Positions 54,891-64,000 of a stretch of 64,000 nucleotides of DNA are shown here, one piece after another. The position numbers and the translations under genes were made by a program. Source of the stretch: Peronospora farinosa (lineage: Eukaryota; Oomycota; Peronosporomycetes; Peronosporales; Peronosporaceae); contig CANTFK010000270.1 of the NCBI GenBank assembly GCA_947646735.1, positions 434,001 to 498,000 on the forward strand, in the 5' to 3' direction. The notes beneath the pieces were generated by a model. That model made no database searches. It had not been told where the DNA came from and worked only from the letters and a program-made list of their open reading frames with translations. The number at the start of each line of letters is the position of its first letter. The stretch's first letter is position 1.

Positions 54891-55600
54891 TTAAGCCGTA
54901 TCTAACGCGAACGTTAATCGTTCCGCGTATTCATCCCAGTCTCGCTGTCCCACGTCGGCTACGTACATCTTGAGCGATCTTGTTAGATTTTGGACCATTC
55001 TCTCCGCAGTGCCGTTCGCTTGAGATCGGTAGGCCATGGTCGCTCTCTGACGTTGACCCACCATGCGACTGAAGGCTCGGAAAAAGTCCGACATAAACCC
55101 CGGTTCCCGATCGTGACGGATCGTCTCACTGGCGCCAAAACGGCGGAAAACACATACTTCATATCCCTCCGCTAATGTCTGGGCTGTCCGTGACGCACTT
55201 GCTTTAGCCATCACATAACCTGTGAACAGGTCGACCCAGATCAGTAGTTCCGTATTTCCTTTATACGACTTGGGAAGAGATGGTATGTGGTCCATCGCGA
55301 TAATTTGGAAGGGGTACGTCGCTTCAACATTCCCCCGGAGACTTCCCTTGTAAAGTGGGCCTCCCTTTCCCAGTCTCACAATCCATGCACTGACCCACAT
55401 ATTTCTGGACACTCCGGAACAGACCTCTCCAATGACAATTTCGTCGAATCCGATGATAGGTACGCCCGATTCCCTGATGACCACCCTCCAAACTTGTATG
55501 ATAGTGATGAAGAACGTCGGCCTGGAGGCTCAAGGGTATCACCAATCTGGCAGTTATGTCTCGGTCGTCTCCCTCGATTCTCTGACCGGTGCAGTACACT
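54891..55600 (-). pseudogene. pol: Integrase zinc finger and core, element 3 (cut off by the solo LTR)
   Basis: Directly after the solo LTR the frame reads the HHCC finger (HYHTSLEGGHQGIGRTYHRI ... CMDCETGKG). In an overlapping frame the catalytic core follows (IIAMDHIPSLPKSYKGNTEL, WVDLFTGYVMAK, HDREPGFMS, QANGTAERMVQNL). These contain the expected D, D and E positions. Confidence 0.82.
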
Positions 55601-56634
55601 TGTGGTGAAGTGCTAATTTTGTGATGTGGAGTTCCCGGACTCCAGTTGGATTCAGAGTATAGGCCGTGGGTCAGGGACAGGGGACCAGAGAGACAGGGGT
55701 CTCGAAGGGGAGCGACCGTTGGTGGAGGACAATCCGCAAGATCCGCCGAAGAAAAATCAGTATCAGGGTACCGGTTAACCGGTACCGAAGGGAGTTGATC
55801 ATGGCCGCTCATTGGTAGACCTGGGTCCCTCATTGGTCGACCCGGTCCCTCATCGGTCGACCCGGTCCCTCGTTGGTTGACCTGGGTCCCTCATTGGTCG
55901 ACCCGGTCCCTCATTGGTCGACCTCGGCCTCTCGGGGTTCAGCTACTCCTGACCAGTTAATACAAGGATCAGACCAGTCGACGCAAGGAATCAGAGCTCA
56001 GGCAAGGATAGAGTAAAGGAGTTGAAAGGATAGGACTATATTAAATACTACTCAATTTGCGATCTACGTGGCACGACTCCGTCACCCAAGAAGGACTTGT
56101 TCTAAGTTACTCACTGTTCCGGGAAGGGATATATTTTGGCCCCCCGTCGAAGACAGTCGCGTAGCGAAGTTCAAGGGCGAATAGAGCTCCAGGATATATT
56201 TGGCCTGTGAGCTCGTTCGAGTAGCAACACCCCCATACCCGCTATCGGAAGCGGTCTCCCTCACCTCAAGGTCCGGGAGCAACGTAAAGGTCAGGTGGTT
56301 AATACCCCTGAAACAGAAGGAAAAGGCCAGGGACGACAAGCGCCCCTGAAGAATTTGGCTCTAAGTCCACTCTCGACAAGGTCGATCGAGTGGCCACCTA
56401 CCGGCCTACCGAGTGAAGCATATCCACTCGAGGCCCCCCAGGTCTACCTCCCTCAAGGCAGACATCTACATCGTCACCAAGTCCTCCGAAGAGTGCAACC
56501 CGCCAGCCGACGGGTACACAAGGTGAGAGAAGGTTTATACGCGGCATCGGGGTACCCCCTCCGACAGTCGGTAGTCCGGCACAGTGAGTGGTTTGGGGTC
56601 TCATCATACAATTTTGAGAATCCACTCCACCACA
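55601..56634 (+). repeat. Solo LTR of the same family inside pol of element 3
   Basis: 1034 bp, the reverse-oriented equivalent of the outer LTRs, flanked by CACT on both sides (55597-55600 and 56635-56638; AGTG on the other strand). It separates the second RNase H from the integrase. Relative to the pol it interrupts, it has the same position, orientation and target bases as element 3 itself has within element 4. Confidence 0.93.
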
Positions 56635-57430
56635 CACTAGCATTCCTTCTTCACTTATCTCGTAGTCTACCGACATTTTGATGCAAGTTCGAGCCGATTA
56701 CAGACAGGTCATTCCAGTCTACCTTCAAATATAATTTCAACTCTCGTATCCAGCTCTCTACTTCTTGCGCACCTCGGATCATATCCATCCGGAGTTGTTG
56801 TACCACATCTTCTCGCATGACCTCTCACGATATTTTGACGGGGAGCCGTGATCTCGTCACCGCAGATAACTTGACCGACTGACCCCGGTCTCTATGGACC
56901 AACACCTTTGGCATCCGATTGACTGTTTCTAGACCTGGCCACTCTCTTTCTGTATCGACTCGGCCCCTTGCTTCTGGTGTGAAGCCGCACTGGACAACTG
57001 GTCTGCGCTCTGATTCCAGTCCCGTTTCACATGTAAGACTGCATGGGTAGACCACGACTGGAGCTTTCTCAACGCCTTGGATCGTAATGGGGATAAATCT
57101 GAAGCATTGCACTTATCCTCTCCACGCATCTGTCTTGCAACCAAATTGTGATCTCCACAAATAATCAAACGCCGTCGCTCCATTGGCTCCAACAGGTCAA
57201 AGCCCAGTAACGTGCCCTCATATTCAGCTTCATCACCGTAGACTTGTCGAGATTTTTCGATGCAGCTGCAACTATAGTCCATGCAGGGAGTCTCCACACA
57301 ATAGCGCTGCAAGCACCTCCCCCTTGTTTCACCCGGGCCGACCCATCGAAACTCATCACATACAGTTCTTCATTTAGTTCCACTGTGGGCGTCGGTAGGT
57401 CGACCACTTGCCTGATTGCTTTTTGGGAGC
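56635..57430 (-). pseudogene. pol: Second (additional) RNase H domain, element 3
   Basis: The frame reads YVMSFDGSARVKQGGGACSA, then (next frame) DEAEYEGTLLGFDLLEPMER and RRLIICGDHNLVARQMRGED, and ends WNQSADQLSSAA. The spaced D, E, D and D positions are those of an RNase H fold, distinct from the first RNase H next to RT. Dual RNase H domains are known in plant Tat-type Ty3/gypsy elements and have been reported in oomycete gypsy elements as an archaeal-type RNase H. Two frameshifts break it here. Confidence 0.75.
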
Positions 57431-58018
57431 AATTGACGACAGAATGGAGTCCACATTCTCTCGAGGCGTGATGCTGGCTGCTAACGCCCCCAGCACCTGT
57501 TCTTCGCCTTTCTTGCATTTCACAATCTCTAAAGTCCACTGGGACAAGAGAGCGGCCCAATTTCCCAAGCGACCTTGCAACCCCGAAGACTTCACTAGCC
57601 AGGCTAGTGTAGAATGCCTCGTCAGAACCTTGAGAGGCCGGGTGACAAACATCGTGAAGCAAGTTTCCAATATCCGTAACATCGCCAGCACTTCCTTTTC
57701 CACTGTGCTATAGTTCACCTCGTTGGACTTGAGGGTTCGGCTCGTAAACATTACCGGCATATACAGGCCGTCGTAATTCTGCAACAACGACGCCGAGATA
57801 GCCCAATCACTTCCGTAGACAATGATGACCGCCTCCCTAGCCGGGTCGAAATGTCGTAGGATGGGCGCCGTAGCAATCTTTTTCTTGAGCATGGCAAACG
57901 CTACTTGTACCTTCGACCATTTTTCTTCGTCGTCTTCCTGGGCCGTCACTCCATCGTTAGCCTTCAATTTGCACCTCCAAGCGTGAAAATCCACCTCTCT
58001 CAGTTCGTAAAGGATCAA
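57374..58018 (-). pseudogene. pol: First RNase H domain, element 3
   Basis: The frame continues the RT thumb and reads ATAPILRHFDPAREAVIIVY with GSDWAISASLLQ (the family usually has D at the position before WA), VNYSTVEKEVLAML with the catalytic Glu, and the tail QWTLEIVKCKKGEEQVLGAL. This is the standard gypsy RNase H that degrades template RNA. Confidence 0.78.
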
Positions 58019-58054
58019 CGCGTATACGGCATAATCTTCGATGTACCTGCTGTA

Positions 58055-59867
58055 TTAATTCAGGCTTCCCAGAAAGGATTGCATAGCCTTCAGCGTTGTC
58101 GGTAGAGGTAGGTCGACCAAAGACTGTAGATCTTTTGGGTAGGCCTCTAGTCCCCCTTTGGAAACTCGATGCCCAAGATACTCGACCTTCCGACACCCCC
58201 ACGTACTCTTGACGGCACTGACCGACAAAATTCCAATAGTCACACACTTCTAGCAGCCGCTCCACTTTCTGGCATAATACGTCCCACGATTCGGCCGGAA
58301 CAAGTATGTCGTCAATGTATGATCGTCGACCCAATACAGAGAGGCCCGATTTTGCATCGGGTTCCCCTGTTGCGAACAAATCCTCTGTTTCCTCTGTGGC
58401 CGCCCCTGGCGAAATCCGTAAGAATCCATATAACGCATTATCCAACAACCTTTGATATATCTGAGGCACATTCTTAAGCCCAAAAGGCATTCGAAGCCAT
58501 TCAAATAATCCCAGTGGAGTAACGAACGCTGAGATTTGTCTCGCCCTTTCGGTCATACTGACGACCCAAAAACCACTCGCCATATCAAAAGAACAGTACC
58601 ATAAAGCTCCATCCAAGTCTTCCAGTAATTCGTTAATCAACGGCATCGGGTATACCATGAGCTGAGTGAGATCATTCACCAACCGATAGTCGATAAACAA
58701 TCGAATATCGACCCCATTCTTCTTCACGATTAGGCTGGCCCATGGCGAGGTGGAAGGCTGAATGATCTTTGCTGATAACAGTCCCTTGATCAGGTCGGCT
58801 AGCTTCTCTCTGAATTGAGGGGCCACCTTTCGTACGCGTTGCGCGATCGGCCTTGCGTTCCCTACATCGATATCGTACATCGCTCCTCGGGCGCCCGGGG
58901 GTAAGGCGTTACCTTTGCCCATCAGCAGATGTCGTTTCTTCCATATTATTTGTCGCAACCGGTCCACCTCTTCGGGAGTGTTCCCATCTGGATCAGGAAT
59001 CTGTATATCTTCTAACGCAATGCCTTCAGATGAGGGGTCCACTTCCGGTACGACCGCCCACCCTGGCCTTATGTCTTCGGCCCAAAGTTCCCCACTCTCG
59101 AAAGAACACACCTGGTCATCTGCCGGTAACAAGTCTACCGGTTTGGCTTCCTTCTCATTGGTGGTGGTCACTGTATGTAGGTCTTCCTCAAATACACTCC
59201 GCTTTTGGGCGGTCCCCTCCTGCCGATTCACCCTCTCTTCGCACGGTTGTTCTTCACTGTCGGGTACCGGTTGGTGCGTTATATTCATCATTGGGGCTGG
59301 GGCCGCTGGTCGCTGTAAAATGTGTGACGGAGTCTTATACTCTGGTCTCTCCACTAGTGGCCCCTCTTCTTCTTCCTTTGGGTCGACCTGATGGTCGACT
59401 TGGTCAGTGGTAGATTCGTAGGCCAGGTTTAGCCATTCCGCATATCTTCGAGAGCCTACCGAGACAAACCCTGGCGTTCTCGGAACTTGCTCCCTAGTCA
59501 ACCACATACCTAACTTGGTATCTTCATGCAATGTTGAGGGGCGAGGGCTGACATTGGTTATCTTCAAAATCGGTCGACGTCCTATCCCTTGTATCATGGT
59601 GGTCACCCATCGATCGCCTCTCGTGACCCACAATTTCCACTGTTCCGAGATCGACCTTTTGAGAGGCACTTCCGTACACCCTCCAACGGATATCTGTACA
59701 TACCGACCCAATTTCACATCCGATAATCGAGTATTATACAGTGTCCTTCGCCCATTCAACTGCACCCTGACCTCATCGGGGAGGCAAAGAGTTCGGTCGG
59801 CTAAGTCTAACCGGATACTGGCTGGGACCATGAAGTCCATCCCCAAAATTGCATCTTGGCCTACCAT
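58055..59867 (-). pseudogene. pol: Reverse transcriptase, element 3
   Basis: From 59867 the frame runs through a protease tail (VGQDAILGMDF), a long polar linker and the RT fingers (KIIQPSTSPWASLIVKKNGV, IRLFIDYRLVNDL). It continues with the palm (MPLINELLEDLDGALWYCSF, MPFGLKNVPQIYQRL) and the catalytic RRSYIDDILVPAES. Near 58235 a frameshift moves the thumb (VEYLGHRVSKGGLEAYPKDL, LPTTLKAMQSFLGSLN) to another frame at 58243-58055. Confidence 0.88.
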
Positions 59868-59876
59868 AGGGCCTAC

Positions 59877-60218
59877 TCACACCTTAAAAATGTACACCAA
59901 GTTCCCATTCAGAGTAACCTTGATGCGAGTGCGCCCCTCCGTGGTGTATACGGCTTCCCCAATACCAATACACTCTTGTCGTTCACTTTCATCAATTTGG
60001 CAGCCTAACTTACGAGCAAAGGCGATATCCAGAATGGATATCTCGGCACCAGTATCGAAAAACAAATTTGCATGGTCGTTGTTGACCTTTCCAGAGGCTT
60101 TCGCTTGCCTGAACCATTTAGTAGGGGCGTGATATTTCCAGTACCCCCTAGACTCGCCTGGCAATAAGTCCAACTCCATTACTGAACTTTCTCGAACAAA
60201 ATTATTAGGTTCATTCAA
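59877..60218 (-). pseudogene. pol: Aspartic protease, element 3
   Basis: The active site reads FFDTGAEISILD. The frame stops at a TGA (59877-59879) directly before VGPMVGQDAILGMDF in the same frame, so a single nonsense codon splits protease from RT. Confidence 0.8.
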
Positions 60219-60372
60219 AGAAGCAACATGGACTTAGGGCAATTTCCAATCTTCGATATATTTCCAATCTTAACTGGAATACCCGTCTCCCCCTTGGGCT
60301 GTTTCTCCACATATGCAAAGACGCAACAATTAGAACGCTCGGCTCGTACCAGATTCCAACCTGTCGAGCGTC

Positions 60373-62440
60373 CTAATTTGCCATCTTATCGAGTTTCTCT
60401 GGGAACATCCCTGCGTGCTTGGCTGGGTTGTACCATTGACGGAACAAATTATAGAACTCCTCCATCTGGCACTTCCCAATCTCGTGAATCTCTCCACAAC
60501 CCCGGCATACAAACAGGCAGCGATCTGATGGATGACCCTTCCTTCCACAGCGGTCGCAGGTCAATCTTTTCCAGCAATTCAGATCTCCGTGTTTCTTGGA
60601 CCCGCAATATGCGAATCTCGTGTTAGGGGTCGCTGATGATGGGCCGGGTCGCTGGTCTACTGCCTGGCGATGTTGGTCGGCCTCCCTAGTCGGTAGATTC
60701 TTTGAGAATCTCACACTTGGGTCCCTTCCTGCTTCTTTCTCCATAAGGTAGACTTGTCTTAAATCTCCTTCGTTCTCCGAAGAGTCTGGGCTGGAATATT
60801 CAGAGCTCGAGTCTTCCAGGGGCGTCCGTACTGCATGTATGGAGCGGCGATTCATATCTCTCGGCCTCTCGGGTAGTGCCGGTGCCTTCTGACGAAACTT
60901 GTTTGATCCAAACAGCATCTTGCCTCGTCTTGCTTTCGTCCGCTGACATGCTGTCAATACTTCCTCCAATTATTCCACGTCCGCCAGACGCAACATAGTC
61001 AACTTGTCTGCTAGCTCTGGGTCGTCCACCGTCAAAATGTAGTGATCGACATGGTCCTTCTGAACCTTGGGCGACCCATCCTTAATCTTCATCTTCACCC
61101 TGAGTCCAAGCACATTCAGGCGGTACAGATAATTCAGCAGGGTCTCTTCCGACCTTTTCTTCGCATGGTAGTACTGGCGGGCGACCGGTACCCCCGTGCC
61201 ACAGAACCGAATCATGAACTCTTGGATTAAGTCCTTCCAGTTTCCTCGGACTGAGCGACCCAGTTGACGGTACCAATTCTGTGCCGGTCCAGTCAGCAAT
61301 CCTCCAAAAACGAGACATCGTTCATCATCTGGTGCTTGGTCTCTTATAAATGCTGTCTTGACCGTTGATACCCAGCTGCGCGCTCTGTCTTCGTCTTGGT
61401 CTCTTCCATGAAATTCTTTAAGATCCGAGGTCGCCGAGAGTTTGATGCGAGGGACCATATTAGGCATCTGTCCCAGCGCTGCGTTCGCCATCATCGACTG
61501 AGGTCCCCTCAAACCATGTTGTCAGGGTCGAACTCACAGGAACCGACGGATTTCATATCGACGTCGGTCATCGTGTGGCCTCTTGGCATTTGTATGCCTG
61601 GATGCTGGTCATGGTGAGCGGTCGTCCTTTGCGCCTCTGGTCTTCCTCCTGCTACATTCCCGTTAGGGTGTGCCCGCGGTACTTGGCGTTCATTCAAAAA
61701 TCTTGCCATCGCCGCGTCGAAGAGGGTCTGCAGAACACCTACCGGGTAGGTAGGTCCTTCCCCCCCAGCATCTTCGTCACGGGGCAGAGCAAATTCTAAC
61801 TTTGTCTCGTGCTGATTTTCCATTGGTTGAAAATCGGAGCGATTTTCATTCTTGCCACGCGTCGCCATTCCGAGACCACGTGGTTCCTGCTCCGCGCTGC
61901 GCGCTCGGGCTTGGGGCAGCGCCGCTCCAGTAGGGCCTAGGGGAATCCTAGTGACCGACCCAGTTGAGGACGATCCTGGGGACCACGGTGCTGCTTCCCT
62001 CTGGCCGCTTGGCACCCGGTGTTGAGATGGGTCTTGATTCGCCCCTGGGTGGCCGGCGGCTCCGTACATACCGTGATGTCTTGAAGCTTCATCTGGCTGT
62101 CCTTGGACCGCATGTGTGTAGGTGTCACCAGAGGTGGGTGTTCCGTTGCTGGTGTTGTACCCACCAGGATCGACAGACGCTTGTACATATGCTCTAACGT
62201 TGTTGTGATTCTGTCGAACCCCAGGGATAGCAGGTCGTCCGGGTCGAACCGACCTGCGACCATGTTCGCTTCACGAAGCATGGTGACCAGCGCTGTGATC
62301 GCGTCCGTGACGGAGTGCAGCCGTGGCAGGGCTGACACCGGCCCAGTGAGTTGACCCAACTGCCGGATCTCCAGGATTTCGCGACGGGGTCGCTCTCCAG
62401 GAACGCGTTCACTTGCGTTGGTGGTAGGCCCTCGTGACAT
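60373..62440 (-). pseudogene. gag: Gag with capsid domain and CCHC knuckles, element 3
   Basis: An ATG at 62440 (MSRGPTTNASERVPGERP) starts a long polar N-terminal region. Frames shift near 62050 and again at 61511. The capsid domain is at 61512-60970 (LKEFHGRDQDEDRARSWVST, FIRDQAPDDERCLVFGGLLT, WKDLIQEFMIRFCG). A TAA separates the knuckle frame (60969-60373), which has CGSKKHGDLNC, CDRCGRKGHPSDRC and CRGCGEIHEIGKC, three zinc-binding clusters in a row. Confidence 0.8.
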
Positions 62441-62506
62441 CAGCGTCTGTCCATGACGCTAGTCCTGCCTTTTCGGGGCCTATCGACTTGGTGTTTCCGG
62501 GTGCCT

Positions 62507-62695
62507 TCATCCGGAACTTCGTCGGCTTGGATTGCGCGATCTTGTTTTTTTGTTTTTTGGGGACCTTAGCCTCTCGGTTTTCACCGTCGGCTGATGGTCC
62601 TCTGGATCATGATAGGCGTCATGACCCAAGGTGTCCTCAACGAGGACATAGGGAAGGTATTTAGGTTTTTCTTCAATAAATTCAACCTCGACCAT
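62507..62695 (-). other. Small leader ORF between PBS and gag, element 3
   Basis: A 62-codon frame (MVEVEFIEEKPKYLPYVLVE) lies between the 5' LTR and the gag ATG. It could be an upstream ORF or the frameshifted start of gag. The remainder of 62441-62861 holds nothing else supportable. Confidence 0.3.
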
Positions 62696-62861
62696 GTTGA
62701 CCGGCCCCTCCCAAGGCCCGGTCGGTCCTTCGATCCTTTGTTTGTTTCTTCTTGAGTCACTGGCGATAGGTCTTACAGCGACTCTTCGGTCTTGTGCTCC
62801 TTCTTGACTTGAACATCTTTATCATCTTGGGACTCGCGGTGACATCCCGCGTCTTCCGAAG

Positions 62862-62879
62862 ATCCGGGCACGCGCACCA
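62862..62879 (-). promoter_or_regulatory. tRNA primer binding site of element 3
   Basis: One base after the 5' LTR the minus strand reads TGGTGCGCGTGCCCGGAT, complementary to a tRNA 3' end of the form ATCCGGGCACGCGCACCA. It confirms the minus orientation of the element. Confidence 0.7.
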
Positions 62880-62880
62880 T

Positions 62881-63915
62881 TGTGGTGGAGTGGATTCTCA
62901 AAATTGTATGATGAGAACCCAAACCACTCACTGTGCCGGACTACCGACTGTCGGAGGGGGTACCCCGATGCCGCGTATGAACCTTCTCTCACCTTGTGTA
63001 CCCGTCGGCTGGCGGGTTGCACTCTTCGGAGGACTTGGTGACGATGTAGATGTCTGCCTTGAGGGAGGTAGACCTGGGGGGCCTCGAGTGGATATGCTTC
63101 ACTCGGTAGGCCGGTAGGTGGCCACTCGATCGACCTTGTCGAGAGTGGACTTAGAGCCAAATTCTTCAGGGGCGCTTGTCGTCCCTGGCCTTTTCCTTCT
63201 GTTTCAGGGGTATTAACCACCTGACCTTTACGTTGCTCCCGGACCTTGAGGTGAGGGAGACCGCTTCCGATAGCGGGTATGGGGGTGTTGCTACTCGAAC
63301 GAGCTCACAGGCCAAATATATCCTGGAGCTCTATTCGCCCTTGAACTTCGCTACGCGACTGTCTTCGACGGGGGGCCAAAATATATCCCTTCCCGGAACA
63401 GTGAGTAACTTAGAACAAGTCCTTCTTGGGTGACGGAGTCGTGCCACGTAGATCGCAAATTGAGTAGTATTTTAATATAGTCCTATCCTTTCAACTCCTT
63501 TACTCTATCCTTGCCTGAGCTCTGATTCCTTGCGTCGACTGGTCTGATCCTTGTATTAACTGGTCAGGAGTAGCTGAACCCCGAGGGGCCGAGGTCGACC
63601 AATGAGGGACCGGGTCGACCAATGAGGGACCCAGGTCAACCAACGAGGGACCGGGTCGACCGATGAGGGACCGGGTCTACCAATGAGGGACCCAGGTCTA
63701 CCAATGAGCGGCCATGATCAACTCCCTTCGGTACCGGTTAACCGGTACCCTGATACTGATTTTTCTTCGGCGGATCTTGCGGATTGTCCTCCACCAACGG
63801 TCGCTCCCCTTCGAGACCCCTGTCTCTCTGGTCCCCTGTCCCTGACCCACGGCCTATACTCTGAATCCAACTGGAGTCCGGGAACTCCACATCACAAAAT
63901 TAGCACTTCACCACA
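62881..63915 (-). repeat. 5' LTR of element 3
   Basis: Same length (1035 bp) and nearly the same sequence as 50842-51876, including the GGTCGACC-type tandem array (63590-63710). The AGTG duplication follows at 63916. Confidence 0.93.
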
Positions 63916-64000
63916 AGTGTACTGCACCGGTCAGAGAATCGAGGGAGACGACCGAGACATAACTGCCAGATTGGTGATACCCTTGAGCCTCCAGGCCGAC
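63916..64000 (+). mobile_element. Right part of element 4 (pol, integrase side), cut by the window end
   Basis: The last 85 bases are identical to the reverse complement of 55516-55600 in element 3 (start of the integrase region). They resume the pol that is interrupted at 50841. Confidence 0.85.

Larger units (their letters stand above)
50842..63915 (-). mobile_element. Full-length Ty3/gypsy element with dual RNase H and antisense ORF (element 3)
   Basis: A 13.07-kb insertion lies on the minus strand: 5' LTR 62881-63915, PBS, gag, protease, RT, two RNase H domains, [solo LTR 55601-56634], integrase, chromodomain-like end, antisense ORF, PPT, 3' LTR 50842-51876. The LTRs are both 1035 bp and nearly identical, and the 4-bp AGTG duplication (50838-50841 and 63916-63919) marks the target. 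Without the inner solo LTR and its duplication the element is about 12.0 kb. Stops or frameshifts occur in gag, after the protease motif and at the RT thumb. Confidence 0.92.

Noticed and set aside
1..64000. tRNA or rRNA genes
   Set aside because: No cloverleaf-type sequence or rRNA segment was recognised; only primer-binding sites complementary to tRNA ends were seen. A tRNA scan would be needed to exclude them.

Overview
The window looks like nuclear DNA of an oomycete, most likely of the Peronosporales (Phytophthora or downy-mildew type). The evidence is a compact block of intron-poor eukaryotic genes with short introns of about 60-95 nt, surrounded by Ty3/gypsy and Ty1/copia LTR retrotransposons, plus a zinc-finger family (WRKY19-like repeats) that is abundant in oomycetes. 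The species cannot be named from the sequence alone.

Layout. 1-5456: a decayed + strand Ty3/gypsy element (element 1) whose RT region is duplicated as a large near-perfect inverted repeat; its 3' LTR is at 4903-5456. 6024-14165: a complete but defective minus-strand Ty3/gypsy element (element 2) with almost identical LTRs, a 5-bp target duplication, and an extraordinary density of short inverted repeats along its whole length. 15.2-34.9 kb: the host gene island, holding a secreted lactonase-like beta-propeller, a multidomain peptide:N-glycanase, a WRKY19-type zinc-finger/HMA protein, a COQ10-EF-hand fusion, TFIIF alpha, a DIS3L2-like exoribonuclease, pICln and the proteasome lid subunit RPN5. 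35-40.8 kb: gene-poor sequence with a frameshifted unknown ORF. 40.8-45.9 kb: a decayed Ty1/copia element interrupted by a solo gypsy LTR. 46.1-49.1 kb: a kinesin-like remnant and a 1.4-kb region with inverted, hairpin-rich ends. 49.1-64 kb: nested gypsy elements. A full-length minus-strand element (element 3, 50842-63915) sits inside a + strand relative (element 4), and element 3 carries a solo LTR of its own family at the same position in its own pol.

How things work together. The host genes serve protein quality control (PNGase, RPN5), RNA decay and processing (DIS3L2-like, pICln), transcription (TFIIF) and mitochondrial ubiquinone function (COQ10). They are housekeeping genes in mixed orientation without an operon-like order.

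The most interesting signals are in the mobile elements. First, element 2 is tiled from LTR to LTR with short perfect hairpins, about 80 with arms of 7 bp or more counted by eye against about 5-6 expected by chance. One of its LTR ends carries an inverted copy of host flank, which is what fold-back template switching would leave. Second, four separate gypsy copies carry an open frame on the strand opposite to pol, between or overlapping the pol 3' end and the 3' LTR, each with a coiled-coil stretch. This may be a conserved antisense accessory protein. Third, element 3 has two tandem RNase H domains and shows the same insertion site used twice.
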